Shown piece after piece: positions 21,497 through 33,100 of a DNA stretch of 64,000 nucleotides. The position numbers and the translations under genes were made by a program. Numbering within the stretch: the first letter of the stretch is position 1; every line of letters begins with the position of its first letter. The notes beneath the pieces were generated by a model that worked only from the letters and a program-made list of their open reading frames with translations, had not been told where the DNA came from and did not search any database. The stretch is taken from positions 12,772,349-12,836,348 of the forward strand of contig NC_088318.1 in the NCBI RefSeq assembly GCF_910592395.1, written 5' to 3'. Source of the stretch: Lineus longissimus. Lineage: Eukaryota > Nemertea > Pilidiophora > Heteronemertea > Lineidae.

Positions 21497-24400
21497 GGCT
21501 CACTCTCACTACATCATTCCGACAAACTGGAAAAGTAGAGGAAACAAGAATTTGAATTAGAATACTCAACTGTTTTTGTTCGTCTTTGTGGAAACAGTCC
21601 TTTCATCAATTGCATCTTCTTTTTTAGGCCATTATTGCACCACATACCTCCCAGCGATGGATGAGGTAGCCTACCTTGGCTCGATATGAAAGCATTGGAG
21701 ATAACCGGAGGACTCGCAACGCTGTCGGGATTTGAAGCCAGTGAACATGAAGTAGAGAGCGTTTACAGTTATGTGAAAACCGTACTAAAAAAAGTCTAGT
21801 TATCGTCAAATCCAGATCGTGGACGGAGTCGTTTTTTCTTTACGTCATGAACGCTGCATGCATGCATGCAATGCTCTGCATGTTGAAGTTCGTATCAAAA
21901 TTTGTTGACGTTTTCATGGGTCCAATTTTATTGCTTCAAAAGGCGTTGATCACGACTCATATTGAGATAATTTTTACGTGTAAACTCTGAGGTATAAGAA
22001 CATCGTTTCTTACAGGTAGGTTTGTCGAATAATTGAACAGCAAATCTTTGAAGTAACAATTAAATCGGCAAGGAATGAAGGAAATTTTGCAAAATTTTGC
22101 TGTTGTTACGTCGTTTGAAAGTAAAGTCAGAAGGTCAACTCCAGTGCGCCCGCTTAGAAAATTGCCGGTGTAACAGTAACAAATGCCCCCTGGAAAAAGT
22201 GTCCGGCCCTATTGTATTCTGCAATATGGTTCTATAGATATCGAGGCTATGATCATGATGGGCTAAGGTGTCACTAACAAGTGTGGCGGATCCTGGCGCG
22301 TGATGCATGGCCATGGCTTGCATTGCATTGCTGTCGAAACCAGCTGTTCACGTCAGATAGGTTGTTAATGAGGTATCAAAATGAGAAGTATACAGGTGTT
22401 TCAATTCCAGGGCAGTACACTCCGGAAACAGTGGTTCAGCGATGACGAATGGTCTGTCTCAGAAGATTAAAGGACAGCGCCCAGAATGCGAAATCTCTAT
22501 TTGCATGGCGAAAAAAAATACTCCGGACGCAGTGAACCGGGCGCTCGTCCCTCCTCCTAACCAAGGAAGCGATAGACCTTCTTGCCCTAACAACGAATGT
22601 ACTGCCTCAAGAATAGAAGAAGTGTGGCAAACAAGTTGTTGAATCATTGATTGAAAATAGATTTTATATACAACAGCTTGAAATTAAAGGCGTGGTTTCT
22701 TCGTGTGCATCATTTACAAGATTGCACGTGGCCCGCAGCAACAATGGTATATATTACTAATAACCATGACCGTCGACACGCGAGTGGGATGCAAATTGGC
22801 ATGCACATGTATTGTGTTTCTATAGGTCCTATCGCTCTGTATAACTATAATGCTTTATATTCTACTTACTGGATTACTTACTTATTTTTGGATACTTGAT
22901 GTCAATCGGTCTATGCGAATGTACATAACTGAAAATATCAATTTTAATATCCAATTTTACGAACATGGCCTTTAAACAGGTCAATTAAACACAATTATAC
23001 CGATCTCTCGAACATTATGGTACTTTGAATAAAGCTGGGTCACCTGGGACGATCAATAATGTCATAAAGGAATAAAAAATAAAGGTCTCACTTAAAATCA
23101 CATCAAAAAGAATTTTGACTGAATCGTTGTCTTTGTCTCAACTCGTACATTTTGTTCAGAGAGACTTCCTTTATTACATTATTATCTTACTGAGGCTCAT
23201 AATGAGCGAACAAGGGGGTGATGAGGCACATACAAAAACTCCCAATTCGAAAAAGGCCGACAATATTAATTAAGACGATGATTATGATTTGATGAATAGT
23301 GGGAAACTGGATACCTATAGGAGAACTAAATGACTCCATATGATGTAAGATTCTCTTATTACATATGCTGTGCGCAAACAAAGCTCATGCGCAACTGTCG
23401 AACTCATTCTAGTACTAAAGAGCAGTGCAAATGTTGTGCGGTTCGCGGTTTCAGGAACAACAAAGCCTGTCTCCACATAAGCGATTCAAGCTGCTATTTT
23501 ACGCACAGGCACTACTTGTACGTGTTCGTACAAAGCAAATATACAGATCGATTGAATTACTGTGAAAGCGCGCGTCAAAATGGAAAACGCGGCAGAAAAC
23601 GTTCAATGTGGAGATGGGCCGTTCTTTTTAGTGGACGGGCCTATAGTATAACGGATAATCTTCTGCTGGCACAGCCTTCGTATTGATTTTCCAAAGGCCA
23701 GTTGAACTAATGTAAGTGTAACATATGGCCCAATCTGACTACGCCAATGATGAATTATTTGAATAGGTATATTAAGCCAACAGACAACGCAATCAGATTG
23801 TGTGGATAAAGATTTCTGTATCATTATGGGTAGATGCAAGACAGAGCGGCGGGTGATGATGAAGCGAAAGCTACGCCTTCATATACAGCGGATTAACCAG
23901 GAATCATATCAAGGTTGTGCTTGACAGTTCATCGTGACTTATGCCATCTTATTAGGCAGGAATATGGAAAGGAACCTGAAAGTTCTACAGTGACGACCAT
24001 AAACGAAACCTAGATTATTGGACCTTAGTCATTTTAGACTAGGCGGATCTAGCCTTCGCTGGGCCTGTCCTCCGTCCGAGCTTCCGCTACGCCGTTTCGG
24101 AATTAAGACGATATTGAGTCATGTCTTCACACCAACACCCCATCATCCTGACATAACCAGTGGTTTTAAATATACGCCGCCTCTCGATATTTCAAATGCA
24201 GCCCCATTGGATGTATTGTTGTATATCTACGAAGTTGTTTATAGTGTGTGGTAGTGGTCATCTAAACTCGCCGTTAAATATACGAAAAGTGCCCTGTTAC
24301 AATCTTCAAAATGGATTTGTTGACGGAATTCAAAGTGCCAGACGCACTCATAATTCTATCTATGTGACTTCAGAAACGAAATTCAAAGCGCTTTAGACAC

Positions 24401-24783
24401 AACGACATAAACTGGGTACCAATGGTCTTCAAAAACGAACGCTGGGAAAGGAAACCGGTAAAGTGTGTATACAGGCCCATCTGAGACTAATCATTGTTGA
24501 TCGAAGATACCAAGACGGATCAGATTGGCTTATTGCTAGCAATAATGCTATTCCTCCTTTAACTAAAAGTATCCACAAGCTGTTCCTGCAGTGATTCTCG
24601 ATGGGACATGTTCGTGAGCTACTCGATCAGTTAGAAGACATTGATTTTAAAGGGAGACGAGGGTGATTCCGGTCTTAGGCCAACATTGAACTGGACTGGG
24701 ACTGGACAGGACTGGACTCCATAACCGATTCCAAGTTGCACACAGCAGAGACAAACATAGATTAAGATATATTAACGAGACTG
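21497..24783. other. Intergenic region between divergent ANKRD27 and TRPV-like genes
   Basis: Contains the 5' flank of ANKRD27 (minus) and of the TRPV-like gene (plus). A short tgca-repeat (21857-21872) is present. No frame has recognisable domains and no RNA gene was recognised. Core promoter elements are not evident near ANKRD27. Confidence 0.5.
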
Positions 24784-24790
24784 TATAAAA
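24784..24790 (+). promoter_or_regulatory. TATAAAA box close to the TRPV-like start codon
   Basis: TATAAAA lies only 4 bp before the first ATG (24795). If it is a true TATA box, transcription would begin inside the frame near 24815 and translation would start at a later Met (residue 7 or 11). It may also be chance. Confidence 0.25.
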
Positions 24791-24794
24791 CAGG

Positions 24795-26753
24795 ATGTCT
24801 TTCCAACGTAGGATGTCACGTAGGATGTCACATCTAGGAAAGAACAAGTTTGAAAAGAATTCGGCCAATCAGTGCGCCCACGATTGGGGTGACGAAAGTG
24901 GCCTCTTGGTTGGAACTATTTTCACATTCCAATCCGCCAACTGGAAGGATATCAAAGTGGCGTCAGATCTGAGGAAAAAACTCTCAGTTAGTCTGAAGGT
25001 ATCCGCTTTGGACAGGAAGAAAAATGCAGAGTTCTACAAGAACGACGGTTGCACGTTGTCTCCTATCGATTCCGGTCTCTGGTTCAACATCATAGTCCAT
25101 GATGATCATGGCCGATATGACTTACTCATGTCGGCTTTGAAAGACGCTGAGAAACAGTTGTTGCTTTCTGGGAGCTTCTGGTATGATCTCTACTACACAC
25201 AGCCTGTCGTGCAGAGGGCCATTGATAATTCACATAATTTCCATTACCCTGTGATCTTGGCTGCAATCTACCGGGCAAATCATTGTCTGCAGCGGATCCT
25301 TCATGACGGGGCGGATCCGGCGCAGGGTGACCAAAACGGTTACAACGTGGTCCATTCTATTATCATAGCTGCGTCTGCGTCGCCTCATTTGGAAAAGGAA
25401 TACATGAAGACGTACGATGTCGTCATGAGGAACACCAGTTTCCAGAAACGAAAAGAGCTCCTCCTAACGGAGGACGGTCATAAATTCCTCCCGATCGAGC
25501 TGGCGGCGAAATTGGGATTATTCGGTCTTTTCAAATACATATTGTATTCTGATGGGATCTATATGAAAACAATGGGAAGGACTGGCGTTCATAATCATGT
25601 GCTATATGACGTCACAGAATATGAGGACTTCTTGTTTCCAGATCGTTTGCTCCGGTCACCCCTACAGTACATCGCGCGCACTACCAAGGCGAGCGAGAAG
25701 AGTCTGTTGGACAACCGCATTATGACTCTCCCAGTCATCAAAACTTGGCTAAAGTTCAAAACGAGGCGGACGTTACCTTACGTCGTTATCTGGGCTGTCC
25801 TACGAATTGCCTACACCTTGATTATCCTAGCTTTGGACGTATTGGTGGACAAGATAAACATAATCGAGCACCTCATCGGATTGTCCGAGGATTCCGCCCA
25901 GTGGTTCCTCCGCAGTGCCGCGGCTTTGTCCGGGATTATAATGCTTTTACACCTTTCGGAGTGGTTTGTGAACGCCTGTCAAAGGCGAAGACGCCTCGCC
26001 TACAAACAGACGTTGCGGTATCACCCGCACAGTCCGTATCTGGCGCACACGTATTTCTACCGCGTCAACAACTGCGTCCTGTCCTCGCTTGTTGTGATCG
26101 AATATGTCTTCCAATTACTAGCAGTGACCAAAACACTCGACAACGACTTGTACCGCTACACGAGGCCACCCATCTACTGCATGGGCTTACTCAGCCTTCT
26201 AGAAATCATTGAGATGGTCCCCTACTTGTCGCAATTCGCCATCCTCCTTCAGAAGGCTGTGCCGCCGACCATCAAGTTTGCTTTCGTGCACATCAGCACC
26301 AAGCTCATCTTTGCTGTTCATTTCTACATGATGTGCCACAGTAAGGCCCACGCCCCGGACTTTGTCTGTCTCCCGTCAGAGTATAGCTACGACATCCTCA
26401 CGAAGGACCTCGAGCATCAAAGCTTCTTCACCGTCAAGCGCGGATTCTACGACATTTTCCGTCTCGACTTAAACGGGATAAGTTTCGGGCTCGATCCCCC
26501 GACCTATGTCGCGATAACCCACATGGTATTTTACTACGCCACCACATCGCTGATGTATGCGTTCCTCATAGCGGCGATGGTGAATGTTGTCATCGAGAAT
26601 GGACCGGTTGCTAAGGTGATTGCTGATCTGCGTCTTCTCGATAAGATGCTGTTGGTTGAGAGTCGTTTTGGGCGGTTATTGAAGATATTGGAATACCAGA
26701 AGAAACCCTATCATCTTTTAGTCACACAGCCAGCCGTCGAGTCTAAATGTTAA
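24795..26753 (+). CDS. Divergent TRPV-like cation channel, intronless
   Basis: 652 residues. The N-terminal half has ankyrin-like helices (VILAAIYRANHCLQRILHDG, FLPIELAAKLGLFGLFKYIL). Six hydrophobic segments follow: about 337-361, 378-400, 427-452, 465-493, 498-518, and a final one around MVFYYATTSLMYAFLIAAMV. Between the fifth and sixth a short re-entrant-like segment, FYDIFRLDLNGISFG, takes the place of the TRPV pore loop. After the sixth, VIADLRLLDKMLLVESRF resembles the TRP helix region. The usual Gly-(Met/Ile)-Gly-(Asp/Glu) filter of TRPVs is not kept, so ion selectivity cannot be predicted. No intron interrupts the frame. AATAAA lies downstream near 27191. A retrocopied channel or a lineage-specific TRPV-like member are both possible; other ankyrin-TRP families cannot be excluded. 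Confidence 0.8.
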   Translation: MSFQRRMSRRMSHLGKNKFEKNSANQCAHDWGDESGLLVGTIFTFQSANWKDIKVASDLRKKLSVSLKVSALDRKKNAEFYKNDGCTLSPIDSGLWFNIIVHDDHGRYDLLMSALKDAEKQLLLSGSFWYDLYYTQPVVQRAIDNSHNFHYPVILAAIYRANHCLQRILHDGADPAQGDQNGYNVVHSIIIAASASPHLEKEYMKTYDVVMRNTSFQKRKELLLTEDGHKFLPIELAAKLGLFGLFKYILYSDGIYMKTMGRTGVHNHVLYDVTEYEDFLFPDRLLRSPLQYIARTTKASEKSLLDNRIMTLPVIKTWLKFKTRRTLPYVVIWAVLRIAYTLIILALDVLVDKINIIEHLIGLSEDSAQWFLRSAAALSGIIMLLHLSEWFVNACQRRRRLAYKQTLRYHPHSPYLAHTYFYRVNNCVLSSLVVIEYVFQLLAVTKTLDNDLYRYTRPPIYCMGLLSLLEIIEMVPYLSQFAILLQKAVPPTIKFAFVHISTKLIFAVHFYMMCHSKAHAPDFVCLPSEYSYDILTKDLEHQSFFTVKRGFYDIFRLDLNGISFGLDPPTYVAITHMVFYYATTSLMYAFLIAAMVNVVIENGPVAKVIADLRLLDKMLLVESRFGRLLKILEYQKKPYHLLVTQPAVESKC

Positions 26754-27334
26754 AATCTTGAAATCTGTGAGAAGAGATGATCGACACTGATAAGCTAGTA
26801 GCCTGAACCGAGGCAAATTACAAAGAGAACGAATGATCTTTTTTTATGGTGGATGCGACATCATGATACCATAGACAAGGTGCCATGACTGTAAATTGGT
26901 CAGGAGCCGTTGCAACTATTGAATGGCAGCATACTAGGGTGACAGCCGCATCTTTCTGTGCCAGTGAATGCTACATTTTGATTTCACTGACAGGTACACG
27001 TGGTTTAGGCATGGTAGGCCTAGGTGCTGCCCTAGAAAGTTGCGACGCCTCCGGACCGAGTTTACGTAGTTATGGATGTCAATGACATCGCCCGGAGTCT
27101 CCTTTTTTCCTGTTCGTGTTATTGAAGATCCGAAAACAGTGTTCGAGCTGATGAATATTTTAAAAATCTCTAGTGTTAACATGAAAATATACTAATAAAA
27201 ACCAATTAAAAAACTAAACTTTCTTTCCATTATTCACACTGAAGATGCTCACAGACACGGAAATAGTTATTCGCCCAATTCGCCCATGCAAAATCATTGG
27301 CCCACCTGGGGCTGACGAGGAAACTCACGAGACT
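26754..27334. other. 3' flank of the TRPV-like gene
   Basis: Probable 3'UTR with AATAAA-type hexamers around 27190. No coding evidence. Confidence 0.4.
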
Positions 27335-27423
27335 CTACAGGGTGGCCCAAGGCTTTCCCTTGCACAATAGAGTTATATTGAGTCACCATTGTGTGAGGGA
27401 AAATAATACTGGGCCACCCTGTA
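27335..27423. mobile_element. mariner-like MITE, ~89 bp
   Basis: The perfect 15-bp ends ctacagggtggccca / tgggccaccctgtag extend imperfectly to about 35 bp and are bounded by TA on both sides, as for Tc1/mariner insertions. A single similar end (ctacagggtgga) occurs near 29749. Confidence 0.7.
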
Positions 27424-27611
27424 GCACATGAACGTGTCACCCTGTTCAAAGACATCGGAGCGAAAGTGAAAAACGAGGACATTTTCTGTTTTCCACCGCA
27501 ACGGGCCTGTGTATTTGACCGTCGCTCTTAACTGCAGAAATGACTTTCGGCCAATGAGACAATAGTGCACCATATCTCTTCTGAATGTGACCTCCCCTTC
27601 ATAGCCCGCCA

Positions 27612-27672
27612 GCGAAATTTTTTTCTGCAGGATACTTCTGCCATAGTGTACATCTGACAGCCAATCAGAATT
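27612..27672 (-). repeat. Inverted copy of the segment at 29567-29640
   Basis: The reverse complement contains gattggctgtcagatgtaca, ggcagaagtatcctgcagaa and aaaaatttcg, all present at 29567-29640 on the plus strand. One difference is seen in the shared core. This is a dispersed repeat fragment of unknown class. Confidence 0.75.
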
Positions 27673-27723
27673 CAAGGCAAGCACGTGTCTTTGTTGACAT
27701 CATCTTTCCACATGGCGCAATAA

Positions 27724-28932
27724 TGTCAACAATGCCACGTGTTCTGATAATCTTGGAAAGAACAAGTTAGCAAATGGTTAGAGGAGTATATTAGCTAAAA
27801 TATATTTATTTGCAGTATCTTAACATGTATTTTCATTGTCGAGTGGACTGTATTTATTGGACTTGTCTGTTAAAGGCGCACTGTGCTCGGCAAAATAGCC
27901 GAGGTTGAATGTTTATCTGTCAACCGTGTAACTAGTTCTGCTGTATATGCATAGGTGGCGCCACCATTCAATTTATTTTGTTTGCTTGTCAAAATGTGTT
28001 TTATACAATGGCCCTTCAACAATGTTCAAACTACCAAAATAGGCCTGATAAGACCCCCTTTAGGAGGGGCTCTTAAGATACACGTGTGTGCGGGAGTATA
28101 TAATGTAAATGAAGTGAAATAAAGAGAGTAACTATATTGTATATCCAACAAACAATTTTTTTTGGTATTTTTCTGAATTAACTCCGTTGAGTTTACCGAT
28201 TTCTCCGCGATCTTCCGGTGGTGGTTGCTATCCCATTGCTTGAAATTAATTTAAATTAATTTAAATCTTCATGGGAATTCGCTACATCATATGCCTAAGA
28301 AATTGGCCAATTATATTAATATTTTTATCAGAGAAATATCCGTCCTAAATAATGACAGAAAAGGGTGGTTTATTTCAATTTTGTGTCGACATGATCGAGG
28401 TCACGTGACATAAAAACAAAACAATCGCACACACCCGTCCAAAAAAGGCACTTTAAGAAAAACAAATACGTTTTTCCAGCTTAAAACCACACTGACGACT
28501 AAGTTATATTGGTCTACTGCCCAAATCTGAAGTATCAAATTGAATCACAAACTAGAACTAGCTCTATTTAGCTATAGTTGCGTGAAAAATTCGGGTGAGC
28601 GACGTACATTCTGTACCCTAGCGGCCAATAATTAAACTACTTTCAGCCGTCTGCTCCGGTCTCGTTAGGGAGTTTTTCCCAAATGTACGCGATGATGACG
28701 TGCCCCATTAACAGGACGTAACATCTATTTTAAAATGCGTTTCGAAAGTGAATGCATGAGGACAACCCATTTGTGTCGTATATCACTGGAACGCCCGATT
28801 CCCGTGAATAAGGTCAATCACAATGTATTACATTACCGAAACAAAAATGTGTCGGAAGGAACTATATGGATGGTCCCATCGCACCCCCCCCCCTCCAGCA
28901 GTATGACACAGAAGGGCTAGTTGACTGTCCAC
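27724..28932. other. Intergenic, AT-rich, no gene seen
   Basis: Includes a small aattaatttaaattaattt palindromic patch around 28243-28264. No coding or RNA features are supported. Confidence 0.5.
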
Positions 28933-29100
28933 CGGGGGGGGGTTGGGGGGAGCTTCCCCCCAACGCACTGGTAAAAACCTATGTAGACGGAGGGGGGTTT
29001 GGGGGGTGTCCCCCCATTGTAACAGCTGTAGTTGTTAGAGCTTGCACTTAACATATGCTCGTAGGGGGGTTCGGGGGAGCTCCCCCGACCTAAAGGGGGG
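28933..29100. repeat. Three G-run hairpins in tandem
   Basis: Three separate stretches have runs of 5-8 G followed by matching runs of C: near 28934-28962, 28991-29015 and 29064-29087. The centres are ggagcttccc, gggtgtcccc and ggagctcccc. Each can form a hairpin, and the strand carries enough G runs for quadruplexes. It is compositionally unlike its AT-rich surroundings. Confidence 0.7.
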
Positions 29101-29140
29101 CTCACTAAGTTCTTGACTTTACATATTACCTTCAACAGCA

Positions 29141-29308
29141 GACATCGGATACACTGTCCCTTTAATAATTATCAACATTGGCAACACTGTCAGTGTCACT
29201 GCCCCTTAAAATTTCACAAATCGCGAGACATCGGATACACTGTCCCTTTAATAATTATCAACATTGGCAACACTGTCAGTGTCACTGCCCCTTAAAATTT
29301 CACAAATC
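29141..29308. repeat. Tandem duplication, 85-bp unit, two copies
   Basis: gacatcggatacactgtccc starts at 29141 and 29226; the copies are nearly identical through cttaaaatttcacaaatc. Confidence 0.95.
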
Positions 29309-30176
29309 AATGCATGCACTGCAATGTAGCGATCAGATCAGCTGATGCCTCTTTTGTATGCATAATATCATCAATTTTACAATGAATCTGTGCAATTCAT
29401 TCCTAAACACTACGACACAAACCTTGAGTTGAGCATAATTGGGGTCAGACAATGAACTATTGTCACATTCACAGTTGAAGTGGCACTCGGCATGCGACTC
29501 GGTATCGTCCATTGTATTTGCATTATCATGCATAAATAAACAGTGTGACGTCAAAGATCGCGCCAATTGTGATTGGCTGTCAGATGTACACTGTGGCAGA
29601 AGTATCCTGCAGAAAAAAATTTCGCAGCCCGCCATGTTGCCAGAAAGTGTACCAAGTCTTTGCTGGGTGTGCCCTGCCCCTTCACCATGCGTATACTCTC
29701 TCTGATCTAGATGCATGAGTGCTTTCCTAACATAGTGCACCATGTTTCTACAGGGTGGACCTTGGCTCCATCCTCCAAAAAGTGTCTCATTTTCACAAGG
29801 CGAATACCTGATCATTTTCATAAAGGGATTCCATGAAATCAGAACACCACACCTGAAAAGACTGCAGATACTGCAACAACCATACCATAACATGCTGCCA
29901 CAACCAGACCTGATAGACAGGAGACGCTGGCACAACCAGACCTGATGAGATTGCAGATGCTGCCACAACTGGCACAACCAGACCTGGAAAGACAGGGACG
30001 GCTCTTGGCCGAACTTGCAGTATGGGACGCACTGTATTTTAACCTCGATCCAGGTAGAACTGTTTACACCTGCAAGCGAGGTCTTTGTGTACAAGGTCAA
30101 GGCCGTTGTTGGCCATATTTTCATTATTCCCACAAATTATTTCAAATAATCTGCCTTAAAACTGTAACTGTGTAAA
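29309..30176. other. 5' flank of FBXO15
   Basis: Contains a TGACGTCA (CRE-like) word near 29547 and a cluster of acaaccagacctgatgaga-like short repeats (29870-29990). A 266-codon open minus-strand frame crosses this area but shows low-complexity Cys/Trp/Gln content and no domain, so I do not call it. Promoter position is unresolved. Confidence 0.35.
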
Positions 30177-33100
30177 ATGGCAAGTAATCGGCATAAAGAT
30201 CACTTGAACCAATATCTAAAGACCCATAAGAGCACAAATAAGACTCCGGAAAGAGACAAGCAGAGCCAAAATCGGTAAATTTATGGCCAGTTAGTACCCA
30301 ATATCATATGGGCAATTTTTGCCCCTCTGGCCTCTTTTTTTCAAGTTTTTCACACGGACACTGTCGACGTCACTGACACTTCATTCATGACTTGACAGTG
30401 ACACTCAGTGACAGTGTGAATCGATCCATCTGATAATGATAAACGGTATGATTAGCGCAAGTATAAATACATTGCATATTGTGGTTTCCTGTTAACTTAC
30501 CTGCACTGCTGCAGCGCAGGGGACAAAAAAAGCCCAGGAAACCAACTAATGACCACCTTAAGCCAAGCCGTATATTTCTAAATGCTTATTTTTGACAGTC
30601 ATGTCCAGGCATCAACTTCAAGAGGTATGTCATCACCAAAGACAGACTCGTCAAGACAAGCTAGCACGCAACCTAGAAAGAAGCCATCTGCCAAGATTTT
30701 TCCTGTTATTCCAAGGGGAAAAGCTAATATCGGACAGTAAGTACCAGTGTCAGTGAGAAATTTTGGAATTTTACTTTGTAGAACAACAATGGGAGTCTTT
30801 CCGTTGACGGTTAGCAATAGAAATACATTTTTGGTGAATTATTTCTTCAATTCAAGCAGTCTATGCAGATCCACTGTTGTCAGTTCTACATTTAATGCTC
30901 ACTGCAGAGAAGAGTTTATATTATTTATTTTACTTTCAGTCTCCCTGACGAGATTCTTCTTGAAATCTTTTCCTACTTGGGACCAAGCAATCTCCTCTCC
31001 TTATCAAGGGTTTGTCACAGGTGGCTTAACCTCACTAATGATAAGTAAGCACTCTATATCAATCAATACATCTGTTTGTCACAGGTGGCTTAACCTCTCT
31101 AATGATAAGTAAGCACTCTTATGATCAGTACATCTGTTAGAAGTTGTCACAGGTGGCTTTTACTCACATTGATAAGTAAGCACTCTATGATGAGTACATC
31201 TAAATTCCTCTTTTTACAATAATCACTGCAAGACCTTCAGACAGACTTATGTTTGTTTTCCAGTCAGCAAGTTTTCAATTCATCGTCTGTGAAGTGTTTA
31301 AACCGTGTTTCTTCATTTCAGCCTGATATGGAAAGATGTGTTCGAGAAGTATGTGAAGAGACAGAGAGTAAAAGTCCCAGAAAGACCTCCATCAAACTGG
31401 TGGAAATCACAGTGCATATTCAAGTAGGTAAACTGCTCAATCCCATTTGGCTTCAGGAAAATTATCTTCGGTCACTTCTGGAGATGAATTTTAGGAGAGG
31501 AACTTTACTGTAATCAGTACATTGTCCCTGAGGCTTAAACCATGTTTATAGATAGATATCTGTGATATCTAAGTGACGTCATTCTGACATCACACAAATT
31601 TTTTTCGCCGCCCACATCCGGGAACCTAACGCCGCTCAATAGAGACGGCGATGCGACGTAGCAATTTCTACATCATGCATTTAATGCTAGAGTCACTCGA
31701 AGTTTGTCTTGCCTACCTCATGACTTTTGGGATATTATTGAAGAAAATACGATTTTGGTTCAAAGGCAACTTAACAAAATGGGTTAAAATTATTATGTTT
31801 TTGAGAGAAATATCATCAGGGTACCAGTTTGTCGCAGCTTTTCTTAACGGAAAACCATGTTGAAGAGAACCTGGTGGTCCATGTTTTTGAAAGCATTTTG
31901 CTGCAGGTTACCTTTAATACTTTTTACTACATTTCAAGAGGGCTTAATCTGTCTCCACACTCAATTACCCATCTTTTTTCGATTGTAATTTTGTTATAAA
32001 TATTGTAAAAGCGCCTTGGCACGGATTTAATGTGAAAAGGGCGCTTAAATTTAAATATGGTATATACATACATACATACATACATACACACTCGAAATTT
32101 TTGTCTCATTCTAGAGGGGTCGAGCAAAGAAACAAAAGAATGCTGCCGTTGCTGAAGAAGATCAGCCAGTACACCAAACTACCAGCTAATACTCAAAAAA
32201 TCTTAACGTGAGTTGATCATATTTAGTTCTAAGTCAGAGTACCATGGAGCAAAACCAAACATTTTTAATTTGCTAATAATGAAACACTAATAATGATCAG
32301 AAATCCTCTCGGGGTGTATTTTGAATTTTTTCGAACTATCGCTTTTCTAGGAAGTCCGATGTCAGATGGCAGTTGACTTTGGTTGATAGTGACAGCATAG
32401 AGCACACATTCCAGTGCAATGATAGATTCTACTTCAACATGTCAATCACGACGAGATGGTACAGTTTGGAGTTCCCTCCAGTTCGGCGGATCAGGAGATT
32501 AAAGATACACAGCATGAACCCAGTGTTCTTTGACCAGAATGGAGTCGCCCAACCAAACAGGTACGATTTCATATCTGCTGCTGAATTCAATTATAATTGT
32601 TTGACTGAAACAGCATTATGACTTTTAACCATGAAGTCTTTCTATTGCAAGCATTACCAAGTCAACAGCATGTTTATTAGCTGAGAAGACCTTACTGAGC
32701 GATTGACTCTGCAGCTGAAGGCAGGGGATTTCTAAAAGTTCATGCCCTTCTGAAATATATAAATTAGGGTTTCTTAAAGTTGTAATTTTCACTTCTTTTT
32801 TCGTTTTGATTTTCAGTCCCTGCCAGCGGTCCCTGTTTATTGACATGGAGTTCAAGTGGCATAAGATAACCAGTGACCATAAGCCTATAACCAGTGATGA
32901 TCTCGTATCGGTGTATAACCTGCCTCATTCGATGATGCTAGCCACTTGGAAGGATGGTGGAGAAATGGCATTCATCTCGCTCTGTATTCATAGCAACCAC
33001 CTTGTTGAGAGGTGTTTTCTTGGGTCATCTTTGGAGTAAGTGTGGAATATGATATTTGTTTACATTCATCAATAGCTTCAGGGAGATCAGTGGCACAGTG

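Noticed and set aside
25745-26212. 155-codon frame inside the TRPV-like gene
   Set aside because: Shadow frame of the 652-codon channel ORF.
29333-30133. 266-codon minus-strand open frame
   Set aside because: Low-complexity, Cys/Trp/Gln-rich, crosses short tandem repeats and the repeat copy at 29567-29640, with no domain or splice logic. It is probably chance in the FBXO15 upstream region.
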